A DNA stretch of 64,000 nucleotides from Flavobacterium sp. JAS (lineage in GTDB: Bacteria; Bacteroidota; Bacteroidia; Flavobacteriales; Flavobacteriaceae), in the NCBI RefSeq assembly GCF_020991455.1, contig NZ_JAJMOX010000003.1, forward strand, positions 186,001 through 250,000, given 5' to 3'. Position numbers and translations under genes: made by a program. How positions within the stretch are numbered: position 1 is the first letter of the stretch; each line of letters begins with the position of its first letter. Positions 1 through 8,802 of the stretch are shown here, in pieces. A model generated the notes under the pieces. The model searched no databases and had not been told where the DNA came from. It was given only the letters and a program-made list of their open reading frames with translations.

Positions 1-2
1 AA

Positions 3-1826
3 GGTAAAATACATGAATACTATGTTACAACTGATTTTGACGATAAAAAATTAGCCAGTAAAAATGTCAATGTTAATGACGTTGAAACACCTGTAGCTCC
101 TTATAAAGGGAAAACTACGACACCGCCACAACAGCCAACGAAAACAACTCCACCTGTACAAACAACAAAACCGAAAACATCGACATCTGGTGCACAGACA
201 GCTCCAAAAGGAGCAATTACAAAAGTGCATATTACAGATATAGCAAATCATGCAATAAAAGGTGTTTTTAAGGAAAAGCAGTTAAAAGTATGGATAGATT
301 CTAATGGATTAATTGGAAAGGAGATTCGTCTTAGATTGTATGATGAGGATTCAATTAGTAATGATTTATTAGTCGATCAAAAATTTACTATTAACAGCAA
401 CATATTTCCCATAACTGTAACCCTTAATAAGATACCAAGAAGTAAAGGAGGATATTTAGGAGAAGGAGAAGAACAAGAACTATTTGCCGAAGTTGAAGTT
501 TTACAAACCCAAAAAAGTACAGTAAGCAAAATAGTTAATGTTGATGTTAAAGCTTTTAAGCAAGATCAGATTGAAGTTACAAATAAAGTGATGAAGGTTG
601 CTGATCCTGATAAAAAGGATGAAAAAAATGATAAAAAAGGTAAATGTTATTGTAATAGAGATTTTACTTTGGAGGAATTTACTAAAATCTTAGAGAAGTT
701 AAGAGATAGTGAACCGATGGTACAAAAGTCGAGTAAATATAATTTGTTTGGATCTGATAATTGCGAATTAGATTCTAAAGATAAAACTATTGAAAAGTTT
801 AACTCACAATTAAATATTATTTTTAAAAAATATAATATTAATACTTGCCTAAGAAAAATTCACTTTTTATCTCAAGCTTACCTCGAAACAGATAGGTTTA
901 GAACTACAAAAGAATATAGTAAAAGAGGTGAATATAAACCATATTTTGGTAGAGGTCTTATGCAATTGACATGGGAAAGCAATTATGAAATTTATAAAGC
1001 TTACAGTGGAGTTGAGTGTGTCGACGATTATGAAGTTATTGCTAATAATTTAGAAAATGCTTTTGACTCCGCTGGATGGTATTGGAAACAAGGAAAAGTT
1101 CTTAGTGTTGGAGATAGATGGAAAGCTGCATCAACTGCTCCTTCATATGTTACAATTCATAAACCTAATTACCCTAAAAATAAAATATCATATAAAAAAG
1201 GAAATAAAACTATAAGTTATGGTACCGTAGATTTTGGTTTAATTGCTGATGATGATAAAGTTGACGTAATTAGTTATTTAGTTAATGGTGGAAGCAATGG
1301 ATTGCAAGAGAGAAGAAATTATGTAAATACTTTAAAAAAAATCTTCAAATTTCCCCAAGATTGTGTTAACAAAACTTCCGAAAAAGCATCAACTAGTACA
1401 ACTGACGAAAAGGCAGTAACTATTCGATTAGTTAGGAAATGGGAAACTAAAAAATCAACAATTGGTGAATTTACAATTGATGGTAGTGAAATAAAAGGTT
1501 TTATATTGGAAGAAAAAGGACCCGATACAACTACTGCAGGGATTGAACAAAGGATACCAATTGGAACTTATAATTTGGCATGGCATAAAGGTACAAAGGT
1601 AAAAAAAGGTTTAAAAGTTTATAATAGTGGAGTTTCTAAAGATAGAGCGATTTTAATTCACTCTGGAAACACCGCAGCAGATACAGAAGGTTGTCTTTTA
1701 CCTGGTTCTACTAGATCAGTTGATTTTGTAGGTAATAGTAAAGATAAGCTAAAAGAAATTTTTGATTATGTCGAAGAAAAAGGAATTGATAATGCTAAAA
1801 TAATAATAACTCAAAAGTATGAATAA
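3..1826 (+). CDS. T6SS peptidoglycan-hydrolase effector, 5' partial (Ig-like repeats, GH19-like, DUF5675)
   Basis: The reading frame is open from the first bases of the window, so the true start lies upstream; the GTG at 225 is only an internal codon. The visible order is: tail of one beta-rich repeat (to about 95), a Thr/Pro/Gln-rich linker (about 96-215), a second copy of that repeat (about 225-560), a GH19/lysozyme-like domain (about 640-1370) and a C-terminal DUF5675-like domain (1416-1810). The GH19-like signature is a Q-A-Y-L-E-T segment, with the candidate acid Glu codon at 885, and the GRGLMQLTW motif near 945-980. DUF5675 shows RIPIGTY, AILIHSGN and DTEGCLLPG. Inference: a periplasm-acting cell-wall toxin delivered by the T6SS, because a lipoprotein gene overlaps its stop codon and structural tss genes follow. 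Confidence 0.8.
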   Translation, partial: GKIHEYYVTTDFDDKKLASKNVNVNDVETPVAPYKGKTTTPPQQPTKTTPPVQTTKPKTSTSGAQTAPKGAITKVHITDIANHAIKGVFKEKQLKVWIDSNGLIGKEIRLRLYDEDSISNDLLVDQKFTINSNIFPITVTLNKIPRSKGGYLGEGEEQELFAEVEVLQTQKSTVSKIVNVDVKAFKQDQIEVTNKVMKVADPDKKDEKNDKKGKCYCNRDFTLEEFTKILEKLRDSEPMVQKSSKYNLFGSDNCELDSKDKTIEKFNSQLNIIFKKYNINTCLRKIHFLSQAYLETDRFRTTKEYSKRGEYKPYFGRGLMQLTWESNYEIYKAYSGVECVDDYEVIANNLENAFDSAGWYWKQGKVLSVGDRWKAASTAPSYVTIHKPNYPKNKISYKKGNKTISYGTVDFGLIADDDKVDVISYLVNGGSNGLQERRNYVNTLKKIFKFPQDCVNKTSEKASTSTTDEKAVTIRLVRKWETKKSTIGEFTIDGSEIKGFILEEKGPDTTTAGIEQRIPIGTYNLAWHKGTKVKKGLKVYNSGVSKDRAILIHSGNTAADTEGCLLPGSTRSVDFVGNSKDKLKEIFDYVEEKGIDNAKIIITQKYE

Positions 1827-3045
1827 GTATGTTTTAATATTGCTTTTATTGGTTAGTTGTAGAAATTCTTCGCAAGAGGATAAAAATGCAATTAATATCA
1901 AAAACGCATATAATAGTAAAAATGAAATTGAATTTTTAAATCAGTTTCCTAATAAATTTGAAACGTTTAATGAATATTTTGGATGGAATAATTCAACTGA
2001 TAAACCTAATATTTTATACAAAGACGCAAATAAATATATAGATTATTGGTTCTCTTTAATTTTAAAGAAAGAATATAGACAGTATGAAAAAAATATAACA
2101 AGCATTTGCTATAATGGTAAATGGGATGCAGATGCTATTGATTATTTTCAAGATAAATCAATTGAATATTTTGTAAAAAATAATAGAATGGAATTGTTGA
2201 ATTCACTTAGTGAAAAAGAAGCAAAATCTGTTTTATTTTTTCTATTTGATTCACCTCACCCAAATATAAACAATGAGTTATTTTTAAAGTTGAATGCAAA
2301 AAATAAAATTATTGTAAAAGATCTTTTTACAAATAAATTAAAAGGTGACGAAGATGTTAAAGATACTTTTACCTTTTATGAGAAAAATGAAGATTACATT
2401 ATAAAAACATTCGATATAAATGGTGATAAGATTCTTGATAAGATAGTGAGTAGTTTTCCTTATAAAGGAAATGAATTGGTATTGTTTTTAGGCGATGGGA
2501 AAAATTACATTTTATCAGTAAAAACGATTAATTTTTCTGAAGACGGGGGAAATATTGTTTATGATATTGTAAATAATCCTAATACTGAAAAAGGATTATT
2601 AGTAAAAACAAAATTCCCAGATAGAGGGATTTCTGAAAATAATTATTTTATAGTATATGAAAATAAAAATTGGATACTTAGAAATATAATTTACAAAACA
2701 TTATCGGACCAAAGTAAAAATGCTATAGAATATAATTGCGATGTATTGCAAAACATCAATCTTAAGGAAACGAATATTGAAGATAAATTAGTGTCTATGC
2801 CTGATGAGTCAGAAAGAGCTGAAAAATGCACAACAAAAAATAATATTTCTCAAAAATATTTTATTAGAGACACTGACGGGTATACTAACCTAAGAAAAGG
2901 AAAAAACTCATCATCAGAAATTTTAGGTAAAATTAAAACTGGGGAAGAAATAAAGGTTTTAGACAAATCAAGTGATTGGTGGTTAATACAAACTGTAGAT
3001 GGTAAAAAGGGATATGTTTATAAAACTAAAATAAAATCGGAATAA
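1819..3045 (+). CDS. Immunity-type lipoprotein with C-terminal SH3 domain
   Basis: 408 aa. A lipoprotein signal with lipobox Cys14 (LLLLVSC) predicts export to the periplasm and lipid anchoring. The middle has a calcium-loop-like DINGDKILDKI stretch reminiscent of VCBS/FG-GAP loops. The last ~60 residues form a bacterial SH3 (SH3_3-type) domain (YTNLRKGKNSSSEILGKI, then DWWLIQT and GYVYKTKI). It overlaps the effector stop by 8 bp, the classical effector-immunity arrangement, so it is the best candidate cognate immunity protein. The SH3 tail is closely similar to that of the lipoprotein at 5317-6462. The exact inhibition mode cannot be read from the sequence. Confidence 0.75.
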   Translation: MNKYVLILLLLVSCRNSSQEDKNAINIKNAYNSKNEIEFLNQFPNKFETFNEYFGWNNSTDKPNILYKDANKYIDYWFSLILKKEYRQYEKNITSICYNGKWDADAIDYFQDKSIEYFVKNNRMELLNSLSEKEAKSVLFFLFDSPHPNINNELFLKLNAKNKIIVKDLFTNKLKGDEDVKDTFTFYEKNEDYIIKTFDINGDKILDKIVSSFPYKGNELVLFLGDGKNYILSVKTINFSEDGGNIVYDIVNNPNTEKGLLVKTKFPDRGISENNYFIVYENKNWILRNIIYKTLSDQSKNAIEYNCDVLQNINLKETNIEDKLVSMPDESERAEKCTTKNNISQKYFIRDTDGYTNLRKGKNSSSEILGKIKTGEEIKVLDKSSDWWLIQTVDGKKGYVYKTKIKSE

Positions 3046-3065
3046 ATTATTGTATAAGATTATAA

Positions 3066-3144
3066 AATACAATAAAGTTCATTGACGTATTGAAAAGAAA
3101 AGCCTCAGCTAGCAAGAATGAGATATTCTTGTTAGCTGGTGGAA
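3066..3144 (+). repeat. Copy 1 of a 79-80 bp intergenic repeat with boxA-like sequence and hairpin
   Basis: First of three near-identical copies in this array. It runs from an AATACAATA lead-in through a boxA-like GTTCATTGACG (3077-3087) to a hairpin with arms 3106-3119 and 3125-3138 (CAGCTAGCAAGAAT against ATTCTTGTTAGCTG, one G-U pair). It sits after the cognate immunity gene and 25 bp before the next lipoprotein gene. Confidence 0.9.
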
Positions 3145-3169
3145 CTTTTTACTTAGAAAAATTAATAAT

Positions 3170-3811
3170 ATGAAAAATTTAGTAACTCTCTTTTTAATAA
3201 TTATTCTTTTAATTTCTTGCAAAAAAGAAATTGAGAAGTCTGTATCAAATACGGTAAAAAATAAACAAATTAATAGAACTTTGATTGTTTCAGAAGCTAA
3301 TTTTAAATCAGAAAGCAATATTTTTTTAGGTGATTTAGCTTTAGGGAATAAAACATATTTTGAGAATTTAAATAAGAATAAAGGATATTCTGTATTAAAA
3401 AAACAAAATGAATTATACGAAAAGAGTTATTTGAAGTTTGAGAACAGTAATGTTAAAATGAACAATATTGATTTCAAATTTGAGAAACAATTAATAAGTG
3501 GTGGAAAAAAACATAGAATTGTTCTATACACCTTTTTTGATAATAAAAAGAAAGATTCTATTGAGTTTTATCGAAATGTAGATGATCTAAAATATGAGCC
3601 AAGTAATTTTACATCGCTGTCTTATTTAGATTTAAGAGATAAAAAGATTTGGCAAATTAAATATTTTTCTTCTCCATTAAATAAGTCAGTTGGTTATGTT
3701 TTATATGAAAGAAGTAAAATAAAAGAAAACGGAAAAATTGAAAGTGATTCGCTTTATTATCTTGATGAATCTCTGGATGCTGAAATGGAAAAAAACGACC
3801 TTTATTTTTAA
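3170..3811 (+). CDS. Orphan immunity-like lipoprotein (unknown fold)
   Basis: 213 aa. Signal peptide with lipobox Cys17 (IILLISC) followed by a Lys/Glu-rich tether; no recognised domain. It lies between repeat copies 1 and 2 with no effector gene beside it, which is what an acquired or leftover (orphan) immunity gene would look like. Very AT-rich, like its neighbours in this array and unlike tssB/tssC. Function is inferred from position only; it could also be an unrelated periplasmic lipoprotein. Confidence 0.6.
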   Translation: MKNLVTLFLIIILLISCKKEIEKSVSNTVKNKQINRTLIVSEANFKSESNIFLGDLALGNKTYFENLNKNKGYSVLKKQNELYEKSYLKFENSNVKMNNIDFKFEKQLISGGKKHRIVLYTFFDNKKKDSIEFYRNVDDLKYEPSNFTSLSYLDLRDKKIWQIKYFSSPLNKSVGYVLYERSKIKENGKIESDSLYYLDESLDAEMEKNDLYF

Positions 3812-3891
3812 TTAGATTAAGGTTTGTTTTTATTAAAGTTAAGTAATGAAATACCACAATTCAATCTTCTAAAGGAGATTAAAAAAATAAC

Positions 3892-3970
3892 AATACAATA
3901 AGTTCATTGACGTATTGAAAAAGAAAAGCCTCAGCTAGCAAGAATGAGATACTCTTGCTAGCTGGCGGAA
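3892..3970 (+). repeat. Copy 2 of the 79-80 bp intergenic repeat
   Basis: Second copy: AATACAATA lead-in, boxA-like GTTCATTGACG, hairpin arms 3932-3945 and 3951-3964 with a single A-C mismatch. It ends GGCGGAA just before the lipoprotein gene whose likely start is 4033. Confidence 0.9.
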
Positions 3971-4032
3971 TTTAAATGTTGAATAAAGAAAAAGTAAAGG
4001 TTGTAATTTTTAAAATATCATTAAAATTAAAT

Positions 4033-5130
4033 ATGAAAATTCAAAAAATAAAAACATTACTACTGTGTTTTGTGATTGTTACAATATATAGTTGTAAAGA
4101 TAATTTGCAGACAAAAAAAGAAGAAATTACGATTGATCAACAACAGGAAAGTATTGATTTTGATAAAATTTTAAAATGCACTAGTTACACTTACGATGAA
4201 GACTACTTTTTTACTCCTGATAATGGATGCTTGTATAATCCTAAAGGAGAAAATATTTTTGGTAATGTTTCTATATATTTAATTTCAAAAGAAGGTTTAC
4301 AAATTGGAGATGAAGAAATAGATGTTCAAACAGAAAAAATCAATAATTTAAATATTGAAGATTTAAAAGAAGATTTTGATATTTTCATTTATTTAATTCC
4401 TAAAGAATTTTTAAACTACAATCCGAACGGTGATCCTATTTATTATCAAAAAGAAAATTACAAAGAAAAATTATATACGTTCGATAATAAAACTAAAAAT
4501 TGGTTATTATTAGATTCTCTTAAAATTGACAATAATTCTGAAAGTAGATTTGAACAAAATTGGAGAGATAATTTCATTAATAGTAAATCAAATAAAGTTA
4601 AAAAAAATGTTGATCTAAGTAAAGTTGATGATATTTCAACTTTCGTAAAATCTATTGAAGCAAAAAACTTTTCTTTAGCCAAACAACAAACAAGTGACTT
4701 AAATGTGGATGGAAATAAAGATGAAATTTTAATTTTTGAAAACAATGCTGATTTTAATTCTGATGATGATAAAACAAAAATAGCCCCAATTGTTGTTTTC
4801 ATAAATGATGGTAATAACTCCTATTTTAAATATGAAAACAGTAGTATCTATCCGAATGATTTTAATGACTTTTTTCGAAAATTAGTAGTAAAAGACAATT
4901 ATTTTACAATTGAATTGGCAAATGAATCTCCTGATGAGTTTACTTCATCTAAGTATATAACCTTTAAATATGATAAGAATAATAAAAATATTGTCCTTCA
5001 TAAATATTCAGAAGTAATCAATTGGAACAATGATAAACCAACTAATTTGAATTATTCTGAGAAAGATTTTGGTACGGTACTGTTTCAAAATTTTAATTCT
5101 GATATTATTAAAAAATTATCAAAGAAGTAA
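4033..5130 (+). CDS. Orphan immunity-like lipoprotein with Ca-loop-like motif
   Basis: 365 aa from the ATG at 4033. I prefer this to the upstream ATG at 3976 because it places a normal lipoprotein signal at the N-terminus (lipobox Cys21, VTIYSC), whereas 3976 would add 19 residues in front of it. The central part carries DLNVDGNKDEIL, a calcium-loop-like motif comparable to DINGDKILDKI in the first immunity lipoprotein, suggesting a shared module. It lacks the SH3 tail. It lies between repeat copies 2 and 3. Probably an immunity protein without a neighbouring effector; inferred from context. Confidence 0.6.
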   Translation: MKIQKIKTLLLCFVIVTIYSCKDNLQTKKEEITIDQQQESIDFDKILKCTSYTYDEDYFFTPDNGCLYNPKGENIFGNVSIYLISKEGLQIGDEEIDVQTEKINNLNIEDLKEDFDIFIYLIPKEFLNYNPNGDPIYYQKENYKEKLYTFDNKTKNWLLLDSLKIDNNSESRFEQNWRDNFINSKSNKVKKNVDLSKVDDISTFVKSIEAKNFSLAKQQTSDLNVDGNKDEILIFENNADFNSDDDKTKIAPIVVFINDGNNSYFKYENSSIYPNDFNDFFRKLVVKDNYFTIELANESPDEFTSSKYITFKYDKNNKNIVLHKYSEVINWNNDKPTNLNYSEKDFGTVLFQNFNSDIIKKLSKK

Positions 5131-5192
5131 TAATAATTTATGCTTTTTATAGGGCAATATTTAGTATTAAACTAAGCAAAAGAAAATACAAC

Positions 5193-5272
5193 AATACAAT
5201 AAGTTCATTGACGTATTGAAAAAGAAAAGCCTCAGCTAGCAAGAATGAGATAATTCTTGCTAGCTGGCGGAA
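5193..5272 (+). repeat. Copy 3 of the 79-80 bp intergenic repeat
   Basis: Third copy, with the perfect 14-bp hairpin: arms 5233-5246 and 5253-5266, loop GAGATA. The boxA-like GTTCATTGACG lies about 20 nt upstream of the stem. It ends 44 bp before the next lipoprotein gene. Confidence 0.9.
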
Positions 5273-5316
5273 TACCCAATGACATGACAAATTATTGAAA
5301 CATATATAATATAAAA

Positions 5317-6462
5317 ATGAAGAGAATAATATTTAATTTTTCGCTGATTTTATTGATTATTTCTTGTAATAAAAAAGAGGAGAAACAAAGAGAAAATTTA
5401 AAAATTGCAGACAATTTGAAAGTTGCACCTTATAATATAACAGATCTTGGTGATGGCTTAGAATATAACTATGATACTTTATCTGTTAATTACATAAAAA
5501 AAGTAAAAACGAGCTTATTAAATAGGCAATTTAAATTTCCTGATGAGCAAAAATTTAAAGATAAAGTTCTTGAAGTTTTTAATGTAGATATATATGAATA
5601 CAAAAATAAGAATGTTGTTTTAAGACCTGCAATGTTTACTGAAATTGCAATTAAGGAGAATAAATTTATTTTGATTGAAGATCCGGAAACTGATGATAAT
5701 AAGGAAGCTATAAATGATGATTTAGAATTCTATTATAATTCTTATGTTTTTTATGGAGATAAAAACGCTTTAAATTGGTTAAAACTAAATAATAAAGAAG
5801 AGTTAAAAGACTTAGTAATTGAGTATGGCTACGTTTCAGATTTCGAGTTATTAAAATTTGTTTTGGAAAAATTTGATTTTGATAATGAGTCTTCTTTCGA
5901 AAAGTTAATTTTTGATCAAAATGAAAAACTTGAAATTAGGGAAGATATTTTGGAGGGTATTTTATTAGTGAATTACGGAGGTAAATCAAAAGACTTATCT
6001 TATGCAAAAGAAGGGAATGGGTTTTCAGAAATTGGTCACATTGTGGGTAATATAAGAAACAATCCAAATTTGTATTCTAATCCTAATAAGACAATTGCGA
6101 TTTTACTTAATAAAGATTTAGAAGTTGGTGTTGTAGGTAATACCGAAGCTATCCTTATTAAAAATCCAGATTATAAATCATATTTAAAAAAGAATAAATA
6201 TTTTAATTTCCAACGATTAAGAGATTATGTAGAATTGCTTTATGGTCAAAATCCAAATTCTGAAAATGAAAGTATATATAAAATCAATGATCCTAATGGA
6301 TATACCAATTTAAGAAAAGATAAAAGTAGTACATCTGACATAGTTGAAAAAGTTAAATCAGGAGATAGAATTGAAGTATTGGATAATTCCGGTAATTGGT
6401 GGTACGTGCAAACCAAATCTGGAAACAAGGGATATGTTTATAAAACTAAAATAGCAAACTAA
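5317..6462 (+). CDS. Immunity-like lipoprotein with C-terminal SH3 domain
   Basis: 381 aa with lipobox Cys17 (LILLIISC). The body is unrelated by eye to its neighbours, but the last ~60 residues (YTNLRKDKSSTSDIVEKV, then NWWYVQT and GYVYKTKI) are a bacterial SH3 domain closely matching the tail of the lipoprotein at 1819-3045, down to shared DNA at the 3' end. This looks like a modular exchange: different inhibitory bodies with a common tail. Likely an additional immunity protein of the same locus; the target is not known. Confidence 0.65.
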   Translation: MKRIIFNFSLILLIISCNKKEEKQRENLKIADNLKVAPYNITDLGDGLEYNYDTLSVNYIKKVKTSLLNRQFKFPDEQKFKDKVLEVFNVDIYEYKNKNVVLRPAMFTEIAIKENKFILIEDPETDDNKEAINDDLEFYYNSYVFYGDKNALNWLKLNNKEELKDLVIEYGYVSDFELLKFVLEKFDFDNESSFEKLIFDQNEKLEIREDILEGILLVNYGGKSKDLSYAKEGNGFSEIGHIVGNIRNNPNLYSNPNKTIAILLNKDLEVGVVGNTEAILIKNPDYKSYLKKNKYFNFQRLRDYVELLYGQNPNSENESIYKINDPNGYTNLRKDKSSTSDIVEKVKSGDRIEVLDNSGNWWYVQTKSGNKGYVYKTKIAN

Positions 6463-6617
6463 TATTTAACAAAAAAAATAGCTCAAAAACAAAAAATTGC
6501 AGCCTGAATATTCTAACAAAAAAATGGCTCAGTGCGCGCCATTGTTACTATTTAACCCGAAAAAAGCTATTAATAAAACTGAATAAGCACAACCTGTAAC
6601 AACAAATTAAGTAAAGA

Positions 6618-7571
6618 ATGAAATCAATAATTATAGCTGCTTTTTTATTATTATCCAGTTTGGTTCAAAGCCAGTTTAAAAATTATCAATGCAATAAACA
6701 TTTATTGTATTTAGTAGGAGATGATAAGGAAATACACTCAATATTTTTTAATGATAAAATAGACGCTCCCGTTTTTAACATGCAATATTTTAAAGAGTCA
6801 GATTTCTCAGAATGTGATGACGTAGATTTTTATTATTTGGTAAAGAATAAAAAACATGATTTACATGGCAGGATTTTTAACCAAAAGTATGTTATGGCAA
6901 CAGGGTCTACCACATTTTCAAGAGGAATTCAAATTAAGGGCTTATTAAAGACAAAAGATTTATACACTATAAGAGAATATACTTGCCAGGAGTATAAAGC
7001 GGAAATAGACAAATTAGGAAGTCATATTGTTATCTATACAACAAATCTTGGCGATGGTGTAGATTATAATAAACTGATGAAAGAAATTGAGAAACTGATG
7101 GAAGTTGAAATTCCTAAGCTTGCAAAAGGTGAAATTATTGTGCAATTGTTTATGCAGTTTCCTGATGGCAGGCTTTGGAAAATGCTTGACTATCTAAGAA
7201 GTGAAACGGTAAATCAAGAAATTGTAATAGACGAAAAAAATATTGAGCAAATAGTAAGTTTAAGTGATGAGATAGCTCCTTCAAAAAATATTCCGTCACC
7301 AGTTTATTGTTCTGTTATTGGGCATAGCGAAGGTACTGATGAAACTGTGAAGGAAAAATTAAATGAGTTTTTAGGAAATATGTGTACCTATTTTGAGCAA
7401 TTTGGAAATCTTGATAATAAAGATTTTTGCATTTATTTCGATAAGGAAATAAAAAGAAAAGCAAAATTTTATAAAAAGTTTGAGATTTTCAATACTAAAC
7501 AGGCAGCAGAATTTGAAAAAGAATTGCTTGGCTACTCAAAAGTTAATATGACTAAGAATTTAGTCAATTGA
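6618..7571 (+). CDS. Secreted protein of unknown function upstream of tssK
   Basis: 317 aa with a clear Sec signal peptide (AAFLLLSSLVQSQ) and no lipobox, so probably soluble in the periplasm. Several Cys residues are present. I do not recognise a family. It ends 39 bp before tssK on the same strand and so may be co-transcribed with the structural genes. It could be a lineage-specific periplasmic T6SS accessory or the last member of the immunity array; the sequence alone does not decide. Confidence 0.6.
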   Translation: MKSIIIAAFLLLSSLVQSQFKNYQCNKHLLYLVGDDKEIHSIFFNDKIDAPVFNMQYFKESDFSECDDVDFYYLVKNKKHDLHGRIFNQKYVMATGSTTFSRGIQIKGLLKTKDLYTIREYTCQEYKAEIDKLGSHIVIYTTNLGDGVDYNKLMKEIEKLMEVEIPKLAKGEIIVQLFMQFPDGRLWKMLDYLRSETVNQEIVIDEKNIEQIVSLSDEIAPSKNIPSPVYCSVIGHSEGTDETVKEKLNEFLGNMCTYFEQFGNLDNKDFCIYFDKEIKRKAKFYKKFEIFNTKQAAEFEKELLGYSKVNMTKNLVN

Positions 7572-7610
7572 GTAATGATAAAATATTTAGTAAAAAAATA
7601 ATATAAAACC

Positions 7611-8780
7611 ATGATAGAAAAATTACATCATTTTCCCGTGAACTGGATTGACGGGATGAAGATCAACAAAAGTCACTTTTTATCGATGCAGGACAACGTT
7701 TCTGAATTGGTAAATGATGCAATAGGTATTCATACCACGCCCATGAGTTATGGATTATTAGATTCGGGAAATCAGAATAAAGATGCTACTAAAATTACAT
7801 TGAGTATCGATAACCATAAATTGCTTCGCGTTCGTGTAGAAGAATGTCACGCTATTACGCCAAACGGATCACGAATAGAAATTAGTAAAAGCAATACAGA
7901 TACGCTCGATCTTCAGGTTCCTTATCCCGAAGATACTTACGAGATCAAAGAAGGAGAACAATTGGTTTTGCTGGCCTGTATATCGGTTAATTCTAAAAAA
8001 AGAATTCCGTTTGGTGAGCCGGATCCGGATGAAGTTCCACCAAGATATCCCTATACACAACCAGAATACAAACTTCATCTTATCAAAGCCGAAGAATTTC
8101 GTTCAGGAATAGGATACGGAGGGTTTTATCTGGCAATTGGTAAAGTCCTGATTGGAGATACAACTGTTCTGGATGAAGCCTATATTCCGTCATCGGTTAC
8201 TGTTGCCTGTCATCCTAAATTGGTTGATATTCAGGCACAAATCGCACGTTCGTTTGGACAAATAGAAATTTATTCCGTACAAATTTCTCAAAAAATTAAT
8301 AGAATTCAGCAAACGGGAATTTTGCCGCAAACAGTGATGCAATTGGCAGATAATACAAGTTCTTTTTTAGGAACATGCCTGACGCAGTTTCGCTGGTTTT
8401 CGTTACACCAGCACCCGGCAGCGATGTTAAGTACAGTAGTGTCTTTTGCAAGAGTGATGAAAAACTTTATCGATTCAAAATCGGGAGGAGGAAAAGAAGA
8501 ACTGTTAAATTATTTTGCCGAATGGTGTGATATTTCACAAGGAAATCTGGAAATCATGTTTACCTCGCTTATAAACTCCGGTTACGATCATGTGCACATC
8601 GATAAAACTGCTACGCTGGTCATAGACACCTTAACCAAAATTGAAAAGTTGTTTGAAACACTAAACAAACTGGATTATATAGGCAAGAAAAAAGAAAATA
8701 TCGAATTGTTTGTTGCCGAAACAGAGAAAAAAGATATTGTTCACAGCCCAAAAAGACACGGTTTCTTTATAAAAGATTAA
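7611..8780 (+). CDS. tssK: Type VI secretion baseplate protein TssK
   Basis: 389 aa, about the usual TssK length. The N-terminus (HHFPVNWIDGMKINKSHF) matches the Bacteroidota TssK pattern in which the start of the shell domain is followed by a Q-D-N segment. TssK is the cytosolic baseplate trimer that connects the wedge to the membrane anchor. It starts the structural run tssK-tssO-tssB-tssC, with 22 bp to tssO. Identification rests on the N-terminal pattern, length and context. Confidence 0.8.
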   Translation: MIEKLHHFPVNWIDGMKINKSHFLSMQDNVSELVNDAIGIHTTPMSYGLLDSGNQNKDATKITLSIDNHKLLRVRVEECHAITPNGSRIEISKSNTDTLDLQVPYPEDTYEIKEGEQLVLLACISVNSKKRIPFGEPDPDEVPPRYPYTQPEYKLHLIKAEEFRSGIGYGGFYLAIGKVLIGDTTVLDEAYIPSSVTVACHPKLVDIQAQIARSFGQIEIYSVQISQKINRIQQTGILPQTVMQLADNTSSFLGTCLTQFRWFSLHQHPAAMLSTVVSFARVMKNFIDSKSGGGKEELLNYFAEWCDISQGNLEIMFTSLINSGYDHVHIDKTATLVIDTLTKIEKLFETLNKLDYIGKKKENIELFVAETEKKDIVHSPKRHGFFIKD

Positions 8781-8802
8781 GAATATAATAGTAATATAAA
8801 TT

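Noticed and set aside
225..1826. GTG at 225 as the start of the effector
   Set aside because: The frame is open to the window edge and the upstream part encodes a linker and part of a repeat unit; the true start is outside the window.
3066..5272. The three repeats as a CRISPR array or integron attC sites
   Set aside because: Repeats are 79-80 bp and 750-1300 bp apart with genes in between, so not CRISPR. The two ends of the repeat are not complementary to each other and no GTTRRRY/RYYYAAC pair is seen, so not attC.
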